Assembly (NCBI GenBank): GCA_045561235.1
Contig: JBJKYB010000001.1
Location: 60,893-124,892 of the forward strand
From: GCA-2705445 sp002705445
GTDB lineage: Bacteria > Pseudomonadota > Gammaproteobacteria > Poriferisulfidales > GCA-002705445
Length of the DNA stretch: 64,000 nt
Direction: 5' to 3'
The notes under the pieces were generated by a model. It saw only the letters and a list, made by a program, of their open reading frames with translations, did not search any database and was not told the origin of the DNA. Each line of letters begins with the position of its first letter. Position 1 is the stretch's first letter. Below, piece by piece: positions 17,322 through 26,595 of the stretch. The position numbers were made by a program, and so were the translations under genes.

Positions 17322-18998
17322 ATTATCGAAAAAATAAAAAAAATATGCGGTCAAATACCTCAGGACTTTGTAAAAGCTCAACCTGATGGAAATGATTATA
17401 TTTTCATTAGTGATCCAAATTTTCTTCCAATAAATCTGGAAAATTTTTTTGGGAATGTAGTAACTGTAAATTCTTTTGAAGAGTGTTATTATTACGCTGA
17501 GCTTGGCTACGGGCTAGATGTATTTGATATCTTTACTTTAATCACATACATTTTTACTGGAATTATCTTATTTATTTTTGTTATATTTTTTAAAAAAAAT
17601 TATTTAAAAATTATTGAGATAGTTAAAAAATTTAAAAAGCCTTATTACTCTAAAAATTTAACAAATATCTTATTTCTAATAATTATTTGTTTTGAGATTT
17701 TTGCTGTTTTTATATACGTATTAAACAAAGCAGAGAGTCTAAAACCTTTTATCGACGAATATGTTTCATTGACATCAAATTTTAATTTTTTTACCAATTC
17801 AAATTTTAATGCTGGGGGATTTCTTGGAGGCACACACAGTAAATATTTAACATCTGGGCCCATATCTGCTCTTGGTTCAGTGATTGGTTGGTTATTTACT
17901 AGGGATTTTACTGTTAGTCGAGTCCTGAATTTTTTATGGATTGTTCTACTTAACTTATTTTTGTTACAGTTACTTTCAAAGAATAAAACAAAAAATATTT
18001 ATTATTCAGTTTTATTTTCATTTCTAATGTTTTTATTGATACCTTGGTGGCAGGGGTTGCTTTATGGATTAGGTGAAATTGCATCAATGATAATTTTTAC
18101 AAATGCAATATATCTTTTTTCAAATTTTAGAAGACTGTCATTGGCCTTATTTGGAGTTTCTATTTTTTTGGGAAAGCTTTTAACAGCTCTCCCTTTTATA
18201 GGATTTTATATAATAATTTTATTAAGAGAAAAGTCATTAAATAAAGTATTAAAAGATATACTTTATTTTTTTGTTCCACTTATACCTTGGTTTCTAATTA
18301 TTAATTTTAAATATTCAGCTGGTAACTTAAATAATTTTATTATTGATACTTTAAATTTTATATTTAATGACAATTCAGCATCAGGGCTAAACAGCACCAA
18401 ACAGATTACTTACGAAACTATAAAAGAGTCTATTTTATCCTCAGAGTTTTCGTATTGGAATATTTATGAAAAAAGCAGATTACTCTTAGTACCAGTATTT
18501 TGTATGCTTCTGCTTTCAAAGAATAGATTAATAATTGATATTAAATTTGGATATATTTCTTTTCCAATAATTTCATCAATAATGTTTCATTATTTATGGT
18601 TTTGGATCATCAGTCCGTTAAAGTGGATGCGTTACAGTCAGCATTTTATGGTTATCGTTGTAATAACTTTGTTTTATTTAATAATTTTTGAAGTATTAGA
18701 AACAAAATTTGACTACTTTTTTTGCTGTGCAATTATAGGTTTACTAATTGACAATAATAAGATGAACATTTTATTTTTACTTTTAATTTTGGCATCAATA
18801 TTATTAATTAAAAAAGAAAAAGTGTGGTTGCCGGCTTTTAAGCTGTCTTTATTGTTTGTAATCATTTTTGACATATCTCTTTCAGCATTCAGAAACAATG
18901 ATGGGACAATTAATAGTTTCAATGTTGAAAGCTGTAATGAATTGCTTATAAGTGACGAATGTAGAAATGATTATCTAGAATATAGATTTAATGAGTAG
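17322..18998 (+). CDS. multi-pass membrane protein (GT-C-like), apparent non-AUG start
   Basis: The coding frame is open from 17301 (in-frame stop TAA at 17298) to 18998, yet contains no ATG, GTG or TTG before the TTG at 17769. The 5' part is clearly protein-like: ICGQIPQDFVKAQPDG, then SFEECYYYAELGYG, then two hydrophobic helices, so starting at 17769 would cut off about 149 residues. The best start is ATT at 17322 (558 aa) or ATC at 17325, just behind a TATACT hexamer at 17311-17316. About ten helices follow, with LKWMRYSQHF near the end. It overlaps the next gene by 8 bp. The function is probably membrane glycosyl transfer, unproven. Confidence 0.7.
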   Translation: MIEKIKKICGQIPQDFVKAQPDGNDYIFISDPNFLPINLENFFGNVVTVNSFEECYYYAELGYGLDVFDIFTLITYIFTGIILFIFVIFFKKNYLKIIEIVKKFKKPYYSKNLTNILFLIIICFEIFAVFIYVLNKAESLKPFIDEYVSLTSNFNFFTNSNFNAGGFLGGTHSKYLTSGPISALGSVIGWLFTRDFTVSRVLNFLWIVLLNLFLLQLLSKNKTKNIYYSVLFSFLMFLLIPWWQGLLYGLGEIASMIIFTNAIYLFSNFRRLSLALFGVSIFLGKLLTALPFIGFYIIILLREKSLNKVLKDILYFFVPLIPWFLIINFKYSAGNLNNFIIDTLNFIFNDNSASGLNSTKQITYETIKESILSSEFSYWNIYEKSRLLLVPVFCMLLLSKNRLIIDIKFGYISFPIISSIMFHYLWFWIISPLKWMRYSQHFMVIVVITLFYLIIFEVLETKFDYFFCCAIIGLLIDNNKMNILFLLLILASILLIKKEKVWLPAFKLSLLFVIIFDISLSAFRNNDGTINSFNVESCNELLISDECRNDYLEYRFNE

Positions 18999-19857
18999 AT
19001 ATCTAGTAATTACTGCTGGCTCACCAAGAGGCGGTGAAGCAACCTGGAATTCACTGTATGAAAACGTTTTAAATCCTCTGAATGCAGATCTTGCTATTGC
19101 TACAAGTAAAGATTATGTTGATGAGAGCTTGTCTTTGTTTAAAAAAGCAAAATATACTTGGATTTTTGAAGATTATGAAAATTATTTTGAATATTACTCA
19201 AAAAATTACTCCGAAAAGTCTATAGAGTATCTTAATCGTGGAATAAATACAGGTCTTTACGAGTCCGGATCTATTCATTTTGTCTTTAAAGATTTTATAT
19301 TAAAAAATTATCTAACAATACTAGATGAATATGATTTTATAATTTACACAAGATTTGATCAATTTTATTTAACAAAACATTACAAAGGTATAAAGGGTAA
19401 AATTTTAATACCTGAAGGTGAAGACTATTTTGGCATTTGTGATAGACATGCTGTAATTCCAAAAGAATACATAAAAAAATATCTTGAAATTTGTCAGTAT
19501 ATTGATTCGGATAATGTCAATAACTATCACTCTGAGTACCTGAATTGTGAAACTACATATATGAACCAACTTAAAGATAACAATTTAATTGATGTTGTAG
19601 AACGAGTTCATCGCTACCAATTCACTTCAAGTTTAAAAAAAGATAAAACTAACTGGAGAATAGGAGTCTATAAAATTTATGGATTTAAAGATATTTATAC
19701 AAAATATCCTGATGAATTTATGGACTCATTCAAGAACATAATCACATTTAAAAAATCATATTTAATTAGATTAAACAAATTACTAATATTAAATTATTTT
19801 TATCTCAACCTAAGAAGAAAGCTTGGAAGCATTAAAGATATATTTAATCACCGCTAA
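18991..19857 (+). CDS. glycosyltransferase-like protein of unassigned family
   Basis: The 288-aa soluble protein starts SRYLVITAGSPRGGEATW and has the central strand IIYTRFDQFYLTKHY, then GEDYFGICDRHAVIPKEY. A short acidic motif after a beta strand plus a later G-x-CDRH block is the layout of nucleotide-sugar transferase-like proteins found in polysaccharide clusters and large DNA viruses, but I cannot name a CAZy family. It overlaps the membrane protein upstream by 8 bp (one operon) and the convergent membrane gene by 14 bp. Confidence 0.6.
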   Translation: MSRYLVITAGSPRGGEATWNSLYENVLNPLNADLAIATSKDYVDESLSLFKKAKYTWIFEDYENYFEYYSKNYSEKSIEYLNRGINTGLYESGSIHFVFKDFILKNYLTILDEYDFIIYTRFDQFYLTKHYKGIKGKILIPEGEDYFGICDRHAVIPKEYIKKYLEICQYIDSDNVNNYHSEYLNCETTYMNQLKDNNLIDVVERVHRYQFTSSLKKDKTNWRIGVYKIYGFKDIYTKYPDEFMDSFKNIITFKKSYLIRLNKLLILNYFYLNLRRKLGSIKDIFNHR

Positions 19858-21511
19858 CTTCATCAGGAAAAAATATCGTAGTGTGTAAATAGTCTTGTGG
19901 AGAAACATTCTTATCTTTTACTTTACAGTCTTCTTTATCCCAACATTGTACAGAAGATGGATATACTCCCCAGCCATATTCGCTGACAAAATATTCGGTA
20001 TCGTCATAGTTAATATTTATTTCAACTAATTCAAAATTTGATGATAAAAAGCTTTCATAGGAATAAAATCTTGGTACCTGCAATAAAGTAAGTAAAAAAA
20101 TTACAGCCATAAATTTAGTTAAAAGACCTTCTTTTATGATGTGTTTATTGGAATTAATTAATGCTATAAATGTGACTAAAAGTAACCACAAACCGGTACC
20201 ATACCTAAAATTTCCATAGTTTGAGTTGTACCAGATAACAGAGTTCAAAATCAGAAATATTGAAAACCATTTTGTAATTATTGTATTTTTTTCAATTGTA
20301 TCTTGTCTAAATGTAATAACAAAGAAAAATAAAAGTATAAGAAGTAAAGAAGCAGGAAAATTTATTATAAATTGTGAATTTTTTGAAAAGTTAAACCAAT
20401 TATATGCCTGTTCAGAAATAGATAAATCAGAACTTAAAGTGATAGGAGAGTATATCATCGTTCTGGAAACAAAATCAAGCTGAACAGTCTCATGCCAACT
20501 TAAAAATGGTAAGCAAGTAAATTCAATTGGGTAAAAAAGACAACTTGTTGTTATTATGTTTTTAACTTCCCAAAATGTAAATAAAAAAATAGGGAATTTA
20601 ATTTGATTTAATGTGTTTAATAATGTTAAATTATTTTTTTTCAAAAACAGAATTAAGTAAGGTACTAGGATAAAAATTAAATATGCACCTGTTTGTTTCA
20701 TTTGAAAACCAAAAAGAGAAAGAGTGACAAGAGAATAAAAATTAACTCTATCGTAATTATTGTTCTTTATGCTTTCTAATATCGCAATACACACAATAAA
20801 AAAAATAATTCCTAGTGCAGAATCATACTTTCCTACAGAGAGCATTGGAACAAATCCATTTCCTCCTCCCATGTAACCAAAATTGTCAAGAAATCCAAAT
20901 AAAATAATTCCAAATGCGGAATATTTATAAAACTTACTTTTATTTTGAAGCAAGAAAAATAATATAATATTAAAAAACACTGCAAAAATACATATTTCTA
21001 AAATTCTTAAAAATATGAAGTTTCCATTAAACCAAAACAATGAAGAAATATATTCGATTATGCTTGACCATCCAAACCATATATTTAAGTTTGTTAATCC
21101 AAAAATTATTGTGTTTTCTCTTAAAATATACTGATGCGGAATGTGGTACATACCTGTATCCCAGCCCAACCAAACATTGTAAGTTGCAATAGACAATATA
21201 GATGGGGTTACAAATAATTCAAAAAGTTTTGTATTGGTTAAATTTAATTTTTTATTTTTTATAAAATCATATGTTATTAACGCTAGTGAAACTGGAATTA
21301 TGAAAAATATGACATTTTTTAATGGCACAACAAAATTTAGTAAGAGTGCAATATTCCCAAATAAAAACAAAGAAACAATAATGTAAAAGTAATTTATTGG
21401 AATTCCAGCAATTTGAATATCAGAATATTTTCCTTTTTTAAAAGTATTTAAAACAGATCTACCAAAATAATATAGGTATAAGTATGAGGCTACTGTCATA
21501 GCAATATTCAT
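19844..21511 (-). CDS. multi-pass membrane protein, GT-C-like
   Basis: This 555-aa protein has about eleven hydrophobic segments. The loop WLGWDTGMYHIPHQYIL after the third or fourth helix contains an acidic residue and histidines of the kind seen in GT-C active-site loops, and MGGGNGFVPMLSVGKYDS precedes further helices. The C-terminal soluble part has three cysteines (CWDKEDCKVK and one earlier) and is probably extracytoplasmic. This is the fifth such membrane protein in the island, and none looks like a classical Wzx or Wzy. Confidence 0.6.
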   Translation of the reverse strand: MNIAMTVASYLYLYYFGRSVLNTFKKGKYSDIQIAGIPINYFYIIVSLFLFGNIALLLNFVVPLKNVIFFIIPVSLALITYDFIKNKKLNLTNTKLFELFVTPSILSIATYNVWLGWDTGMYHIPHQYILRENTIIFGLTNLNIWFGWSSIIEYISSLFWFNGNFIFLRILEICIFAVFFNIILFFLLQNKSKFYKYSAFGIILFGFLDNFGYMGGGNGFVPMLSVGKYDSALGIIFFIVCIAILESIKNNNYDRVNFYSLVTLSLFGFQMKQTGAYLIFILVPYLILFLKKNNLTLLNTLNQIKFPIFLFTFWEVKNIITTSCLFYPIEFTCLPFLSWHETVQLDFVSRTMIYSPITLSSDLSISEQAYNWFNFSKNSQFIINFPASLLLILLFFFVITFRQDTIEKNTIITKWFSIFLILNSVIWYNSNYGNFRYGTGLWLLLVTFIALINSNKHIIKEGLLTKFMAVIFLLTLLQVPRFYSYESFLSSNFELVEININYDDTEYFVSEYGWGVYPSSVQCWDKEDCKVKDKNVSPQDYLHTTIFFPDEVSGD

Positions 21512-21560
21512 CGTTATAATGGTAGCACTGTGACTATTTTTAATTTATTATTTGAGTTTT

Positions 21561-22703
21561 ATGAAATTTAAAGTAGCTGTTGTTGGTGGAGCTGGACATA
21601 TTGGACTTCCGTTTAGTTGTTTTATTTCTAATAAAGGTATTGAAACTGTAATTATCGATGTTCATGAAGAAAATATGAATAAAATTGCTAATAAGGTTCC
21701 ACCATTTATAGAAAAAGACCTCCAAGAAGAGCTTAATAAGGCTATTGATTCCGGAATGGTATTAACAAAAGATATGAAAAGAATTTCTGAATGCAATATT
21801 ATATTCATTACTCTAGGTACATCCTCTAAGTTAGAAGATATTGATAATTTTAACTCTTTAGTAGATGATGTGATTAAATTCACTGAAGGTGATACAACAA
21901 TTTTACTTAGAAGCACTATTGCACCAAATACAATGAGCAACATTTTTAAAAAACACTCAAATAATAATTTGAATTTACGATTTATATATGCTCCTGAGAG
22001 AATTGCTGAAGGTAAAGCATTTGAAGAACTTAAAGAAATGCCTCAGATTATTGGAAGTAACAATGATAAAGATTATGTATATATCTCATCATTTTTTCAT
22101 CAGCTAGGGATTAATACTATTAATACAAGCTATGAAGAAGCTGAATTTATAAAACTTTTTTTAAATACTTATAGGTATATGCAATTTTCTACCCTTAATT
22201 TTTTTGAAAATATTGCTTTTGAAAATTCATTAGATTTTAAGAAGTTATTAAATATTGCTTCAAAAGAATATCCAAGAATGAACGGGGTTCCTGATAGCGG
22301 TTTTGTTGGAGGACCGTGTCTTATAAAAGACTCTAAGACTTTCTCAGAGGCTTACTCTAACTCAAAATCAATCATCAATGAATATTTGAAAGTTAATGAA
22401 ATGTTTATAAGCAATATAATTGAGAGATGCAAAAATGAATTTAATAGTAAAAAAATAATTCAACTAGGTATTACATTTAAACCCGGATCTGATGATCTTA
22501 GAGATTCGCAAGCTTATTTACTTAATAAGAAATTAATAGAGGAAGGTTTTGATGTATTAGTCTATGATCCATTTATTGAAAATGAGCAAAATTGGACTGA
22601 TATTAAAGACTTTTCAAATAACGTAATTATCGCAACTTACCATTCAGAATTTAAGAGTTTAAACTTAGATAATAAAAAGGTTATTTTAATTGGAACAAAC
22701 TAA
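21561..22703 (+). CDS. UDP-sugar 6-dehydrogenase (UDP-ManNAc/UDP-Glc dehydrogenase family)
   Basis: I start at the ATG at 21561 (380 aa); a TTG three codons earlier is the alternative. The protein has the N-terminal NAD motif VAVVGGAGHIGLPF, FITLGTSS, ILLRSTIAPNT, the core APERIAEGKAFEEL, the helix with the lysine in AEFIKLFLNTYRY, the catalytic cysteine in GGPCLIKDS, and ITFKPGSDDLRDS. This pattern fits UDP-N-acetylmannosamine dehydrogenase (WecC-like) as well as UDP-glucose dehydrogenase. The wecB-like epimerase at 35273-36304 makes a UDP-ManNAcA route plausible. Confidence 0.85.
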   Translation: MKFKVAVVGGAGHIGLPFSCFISNKGIETVIIDVHEENMNKIANKVPPFIEKDLQEELNKAIDSGMVLTKDMKRISECNIIFITLGTSSKLEDIDNFNSLVDDVIKFTEGDTTILLRSTIAPNTMSNIFKKHSNNNLNLRFIYAPERIAEGKAFEELKEMPQIIGSNNDKDYVYISSFFHQLGINTINTSYEEAEFIKLFLNTYRYMQFSTLNFFENIAFENSLDFKKLLNIASKEYPRMNGVPDSGFVGGPCLIKDSKTFSEAYSNSKSIINEYLKVNEMFISNIIERCKNEFNSKKIIQLGITFKPGSDDLRDSQAYLLNKKLIEEGFDVLVYDPFIENEQNWTDIKDFSNNVIIATYHSEFKSLNLDNKKVILIGTN

Positions 22704-23382
22704 AACTTTAATAATTCCATGCAAAGATGAAGGAAAAGAATTTTCTAATATACTCAAGCGCTTTTTAGATTATTTAGACGAAACTACATTAGTTCTTATT
22801 GTAGTAGATGATAAAGAAGACTCCTCTTTGGAATATTTAGGAGAGTTAAGTTCTAATGTCAAAGTTTTGTTAAATACTTATGGCCCTGGGCCTGCATTAG
22901 CAATAAAGTGTGGAATAGATAATTCTGTAGGAAATTCAATTTGTGTAGCCATGGGTGATGGTTCGGATGACCCTAAACAGGTTGAAGAACTTTTCTTACT
23001 TATAGATAGGGGTTTATCAGTGGCAGTTGCTAGTAGATATACCAAAAATGGTAAATATATAGGACGTAAGTCATTTAAATATTTTTTAAGTAAATATTCA
23101 GGAATTATTTTAAATATTTTGTTTAGACTGGGCACAAATGATCCAACAAATATGTTCAAAGCATATAGTTCTAATTTTTTAAAAAATGTAAAAGTTGAAA
23201 GCAAAAATGGTTTTACATTAGGTTTAGAAATGGTTGTTAAAGCCAAATTAAACAATGCTCCAATTGGAGAAATGCCAACAATTTGGATTGATAGGACTCA
23301 TGGAATTTCAAAATTTAATATGAAAAAATATTTACCAAGCTATATTTATTGGGTAAAAAGATTAATTTTAAGGCAAACATAA
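22690..23382 (+). CDS. GT2 glycosyltransferase (TTG start)
   Basis: The 230-aa protein starts at TTG, 14 bp inside the dehydrogenase gene, with TLIIPCKDEGKEF. It has LIVVDDKEDSS, GPGPALAIKCGID, VAMGDGSDDPKQ in the donor-binding position, and DPTNMFKAYSSNFL, the acceptor block of polyprenyl-phosphate sugar synthases. The usual DAD or DSD is replaced by GDGSDD. The next gene begins in its stop codon (TAATG), so 21561-24407 reads as one operon. Confidence 0.8.
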   Translation: MEQTKTLIIPCKDEGKEFSNILKRFLDYLDETTLVLIVVDDKEDSSLEYLGELSSNVKVLLNTYGPGPALAIKCGIDNSVGNSICVAMGDGSDDPKQVEELFLLIDRGLSVAVASRYTKNGKYIGRKSFKYFLSKYSGIILNILFRLGTNDPTNMFKAYSSNFLKNVKVESKNGFTLGLEMVVKAKLNNAPIGEMPTIWIDRTHGISKFNMKKYLPSYIYWVKRLILRQT

Positions 23383-24407
23383 TGAAGAAAGTACTTGTTA
23401 CCGGTTCTGAGGGATTTATCGGTGGCTATATTGTCAAAGAGCTTATTGATAAAAATTATTATGTTATTGGCATTGATAATTTATCAAAATATGGCCAAAT
23501 AATTAGAAACCACTCTGATTCAGAATTTTATGAATTTCATAATGGAGACGTTAAAGATAAAGAATTATTAAAAGAACTAATGCAGCAATGTGATTATTTA
23601 ATTGCTGGAGCTGCAATGATTGGAGGAATTTCTTATTTTCATGAATTTGAATATGACTTACTTTCAGAAAATGAAAAAATTATTTCAACCACTGTAGATG
23701 TTGCAATCGAAGTTTTCAAAGAGTTTAAAAAGCTCAAAAGAGTTGTTTATCTTAGTTCTTCTATGGTTTTTGAATCTTCAAATATTTACCCTACAAAGGA
23801 AAGCGACCTGCAGTTGATACCACCTCCAATAAGTTCTTATGGGTTCCAAAAACTCGCTGTTGAATATTTCGCAAAATCTGCATTTTCTCAATACGGTTTA
23901 GAGTATTCAATTGCTCGACCATTTAACTGTGTTGGAATCGGAGAAGTAAAGTCAACTACTAATAAGTCAATTTCTGAAAACTCAAAGAAATTAGCATTAA
24001 GCCATGTTGTGCCTGACTTAATATTAAAAAGTTTAAATTATGATTCTAATTTAGAAATATTAGGCAAAGGAAATCAGATTAGACACTATACATATGGAGA
24101 GGATTTGGCAGAAGGGGTAGTTACACTGCTTGAACACAAGAACGCAAAAAATGATGATTTTAATTTATCTACTTCAGTGTCTACATCAGTACTAGAGTTA
24201 GCAGATATAATTTTTTCCAAAATTAATCCAGGAATTAAACCTAATTATAAATTTGTAGATCCTTTTACGTATGATGTACAAAAAAGAATTCCCTCTACTG
24301 AAAAAGCAAAAACACTTTTAGGGTTTGAGGCAAAAACTTCACTCTCAGATATGCTCGACATTGTAATTCCCTGGGTAGTTGAAGCTAGGAACAATAATTT
24401 ATATTAA
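23382..24407 (+). CDS. NAD-dependent epimerase/dehydratase (extended SDR)
   Basis: I start at the ATG at 23382, one base inside the previous stop, giving 341 aa; an upstream TTG would add 11 residues lying in the GT2 gene. Motifs are VTGSEGFIGGYI (NAD binding), AGAAMIGGISYFH, YLSSSMVFESS, and SYGFQKLAVEYF with the catalytic Tyr and Lys, then RPFNCVG. It is related to UDP-glucose 4-epimerase, GDP-mannose epimerase and dTDP-sugar dehydratases. Substrate is unknown, but the preceding dehydrogenase suggests a UDP-uronic or hexosaminuronic acid. Confidence 0.83.
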   Translation: MKKVLVTGSEGFIGGYIVKELIDKNYYVIGIDNLSKYGQIIRNHSDSEFYEFHNGDVKDKELLKELMQQCDYLIAGAAMIGGISYFHEFEYDLLSENEKIISTTVDVAIEVFKEFKKLKRVVYLSSSMVFESSNIYPTKESDLQLIPPPISSYGFQKLAVEYFAKSAFSQYGLEYSIARPFNCVGIGEVKSTTNKSISENSKKLALSHVVPDLILKSLNYDSNLEILGKGNQIRHYTYGEDLAEGVVTLLEHKNAKNDDFNLSTSVSTSVLELADIIFSKINPGIKPNYKFVDPFTYDVQKRIPSTEKAKTLLGFEAKTSLSDMLDIVIPWVVEARNNNLY

Positions 24408-24509
24408 TTTTTAACAAATACATTATTATGTCCGACACTAATAATAGATCTAAATGATTTGTTTTCTATTAATTCATAAATATTTCAACATTTATATTTT
24501 TAAAAAGAC

Positions 24510-25007
24510 CTAGTTTCGTTGCTCGTATAAAAACTTTTCTACTCTTGTGCACTCTGTGCTTATAGTGTAAGTAGAGTCATTTTTATAATCAACTAATTCA
24601 TAGTTGTTAGTTGGTTTTGAAATGAAAATTTCTTCATTTGTTTCAAAAATTAAATTTGGATTTTTCAAGTCATTAACAATCCAAGTTCTAATAATTCCTT
24701 CGTAATAGTCAGAATCAAATCTATAACCTGATATATAATATATTTGATCAAATTTATTACTTTTAAGATAATTTACATAGCCCAGCTCTAACTCACCATT
24801 AAAGTCTTTATTTTGAAGGTAATCATGGAGTGAATTATTATCATAAAGTAGAAAATATTTAACCTCTGAATCTATTTTGTTGCAGAGATTTGAACCTGAA
24901 CTTCCATCTAAATCAAGAGATAAGCTTCTAAATATATTTAAAAAAATTAATAATACGATTGCTGCGGTGAATAATTTATATCTATTTTTGAAATTTAGTG
25001 AATTCAT
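24510..25007 (-). CDS. hypothetical membrane-anchored protein
   Basis: The 165-aa protein has one N-terminal hydrophobic helix (about 13-30, KLFTAAIVLLIFLNIF) followed by a soluble domain with only two cysteines, at the start (NLCNKID) and near the end (STECTRVEK). These could form a disulfide, so an extracytoplasmic domain is likely. I do not recognise the family. TATAAT at 25015-25020 on the minus strand lies 7 nt before the ATG, a one-nucleotide-leader arrangement. It stands alone between two rightward operons. Confidence 0.6.
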   Translation of the reverse strand: MNSLNFKNRYKLFTAAIVLLIFLNIFRSLSLDLDGSSGSNLCNKIDSEVKYFLLYDNNSLHDYLQNKDFNGELELGYVNYLKSNKFDQIYYISGYRFDSDYYEGIIRTWIVNDLKNPNLIFETNEEIFISKPTNNYELVDYKNDSTYTISTECTRVEKFLYEQRN

Positions 25008-25070
25008 ATTTTCTATTATAAATAAATTTATACTTTTCTACATAATTTGAAAAAACATCTTATATTTAAT

Positions 25071-25076
25071 TAATAT
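25071..25076 (+). promoter_or_regulatory. -10 hexamer for leaderless gene at 25083
   Basis: TAATAT ends 6 nt before the ATG at 25083, placing transcription initiation on the start codon. No Shine-Dalgarno is visible. Confidence 0.45.
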
Positions 25077-25082
25077 ATTTTC

Positions 25083-26078
25083 ATGATTAATAAAAAAATA
25101 TTAATAACAGGAGGATTGGGATATATAGGAAGTAAATTTATATCACTATATGAAAGCCAGTATAAATTGAAAATTTTAGATACAAATTATTTTGCAAATA
25201 ATGAACCAATCAACAGTACTCATGAAGTTTTAATTAAAGATATTCGAGATCTTGAATTAAGTGATATAAAAAATGTTGACTACGTCTTACACTTATCTGA
25301 ACTTTCGAACGATCCATTAGGTAACATTAACAGTAATTTAACAAATGAAATTAATGTATTGGGAACAAAAAAGTTAATTGATTTATGTAACAAATCAAAT
25401 GTACAAAATTTTATATATATGTCTTCATGTAGCGTTTATGGAAAAACCCAAGATAATTATGTTGATGAAGATTCTGTAACTAATCCACTAACTGCTTACT
25501 CTTTCTCAAAGATTTTAAATGAGAAGTACATATTAGAAAATAATCATAATTTTCCAATAACAATATTCAGAAACGCAACAGTATTTGGGTATTCACCAAA
25601 TTTAAGACTTGATCTAGCTATTAATGATTTAACATATTCTGCTTACAAAAATAAAAAAATAACACTTCACTCCGACGGCACTCCCAAAAGACCATTTGTT
25701 CACATCCAAGATCTTGTTGCATTAATAAATTATTTTTTTGAAAAAAACTTATATTTTGATAATCAAATTATCAACATAGGCAATGAAATTTTGAATTTTT
25801 CAATTAAAGAAGTAGCTGAAGTAATTAGTGCAATCACTGGGGTTAAAGATATTACTTTTGGTAATACTGACAGAGATCAAAGATCGTATTTGGTAAAATT
25901 TGATAAATTTAATAATTTGATACCAGAATTTAATTTTGAATTTGATTTAAAACTTGGAGTCAAAGACTTGATGGAAAACTTTAAATATTATGAGGAAAAA
26001 ATTTCAAGTAGAAGAATTAATCAAATTCAAAATTTACTTAAAATAAAAAAAATCGATAATAACCTAAGGTGGAATTAA
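25083..26078 (+). CDS. NAD-dependent epimerase/dehydratase (extended SDR)
   Basis: The 331-aa protein has ILITGGLGYIGSKF for NAD binding, VLHLSELSNDPLGN, YMSSCSVYGKTQ with the active-site serine, and the catalytic TAYSFSKILNEKYI, where the usual YxxxK reads YSFSK. FRNATVFGYSPNLRLD and RPFVHIQDL follow the family pattern. In context with an RmlC-like epimerase, a second SDR and a glucose-1-phosphate cytidylyltransferase, it is likely a dehydratase or epimerase in a CDP-deoxyhexose branch. It converges on the RmlC-like gene with a shared TTAA stop at 26075-26078. Confidence 0.83.
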   Translation: MINKKILITGGLGYIGSKFISLYESQYKLKILDTNYFANNEPINSTHEVLIKDIRDLELSDIKNVDYVLHLSELSNDPLGNINSNLTNEINVLGTKKLIDLCNKSNVQNFIYMSSCSVYGKTQDNYVDEDSVTNPLTAYSFSKILNEKYILENNHNFPITIFRNATVFGYSPNLRLDLAINDLTYSAYKNKKITLHSDGTPKRPFVHIQDLVALINYFFEKNLYFDNQIINIGNEILNFSIKEVAEVISAITGVKDITFGNTDRDQRSYLVKFDKFNNLIPEFNFEFDLKLGVKDLMENFKYYEEKISSRRINQIQNLLKIKKIDNNLRWN

Positions 26079-26593
26079 TTTAGTTTTTGGTATGCCAAAT
26101 CTTTTTCAGAAATAATCGGACTTTTCACTTTCCAGTCAATTCCTAATGATAAAGGATTAAATCCTGAGTCAAATTCAGGATTATAGTTTTCAGATTGAAG
26201 ATAAACCACAATAGCAATATCGGATATGACAGAGTATCCATGTGCAAAATACTCGGGGATTAAAATTGCCTTGTCATCATCAGCGCTTAGTTTTATCTGT
26301 CCAAATTTTTTATAATTTTTAGATCTTGTATCTATATTTACAAAGGTATCAATGATTTCTCCATAAACACAAGTTACAAATTTTTTAATTTGTTTAGGTT
26401 CTTTTTGATAATGCAATCCTCTTATCACATTCTTTTTTGAAGTACTAGTAATTACTTCTTTAATAGGATTTATTAATGAATTTAATTCATCTCCATACAT
26501 TGTTTTCTTCAGCATGCCTCTTTGATCTTTAAAATTCACTCCAGAAGCAAGTTTGACTTTATCAAATTCATCGGAAAAACTTTCTAGTTTCAT
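26075..26593 (-). CDS. dTDP-4-dehydrorhamnose 3,5-epimerase-like sugar epimerase (RmlC family)
   Basis: The 172-aa cupin-fold protein has DQRGMLKKT, the catalytic histidine in VIRGLHYQKEP, VYGEIIDTFVNIDTRS, and IPEYFAHGYSVIS, the RmlC signature. Length and motif order fit the family. Because no rmlA, rmlB or rmlD set is present and an rfbF-like gene is adjacent, a CDP-linked or dTDP-linked 4-keto-6-deoxy sugar are both possible. It follows the 26596-27408 SDR with its ATG only 2 bases after the previous stop. Confidence 0.85.
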   Translation of the reverse strand: MKLESFSDEFDKVKLASGVNFKDQRGMLKKTMYGDELNSLINPIKEVITSTSKKNVIRGLHYQKEPKQIKKFVTCVYGEIIDTFVNIDTRSKNYKKFGQIKLSADDDKAILIPEYFAHGYSVISDIAIVVYLQSENYNPEFDSGFNPLSLGIDWKVKSPIISEKDLAYQKLN

Positions 26594-26595
26594 AA

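Noticed and set aside
17345..17389. ATG at 17345 as start of the membrane protein
   Set aside because: It is in another frame and runs into a stop after 13 codons, while the long coding frame passes through the same bases.
23349..23381. TTG at 23349 as the epimerase start
   Set aside because: It would add 11 residues from within the GT2 gene; the ATG at 23382 is followed at once by the NAD-binding strand.
24408..24509. Possible gene or RNA in the 102-bp gap
   Set aside because: No ORF of interest, no stable hairpin and no promoter pattern were seen; it appears to be plain AT-rich spacer.
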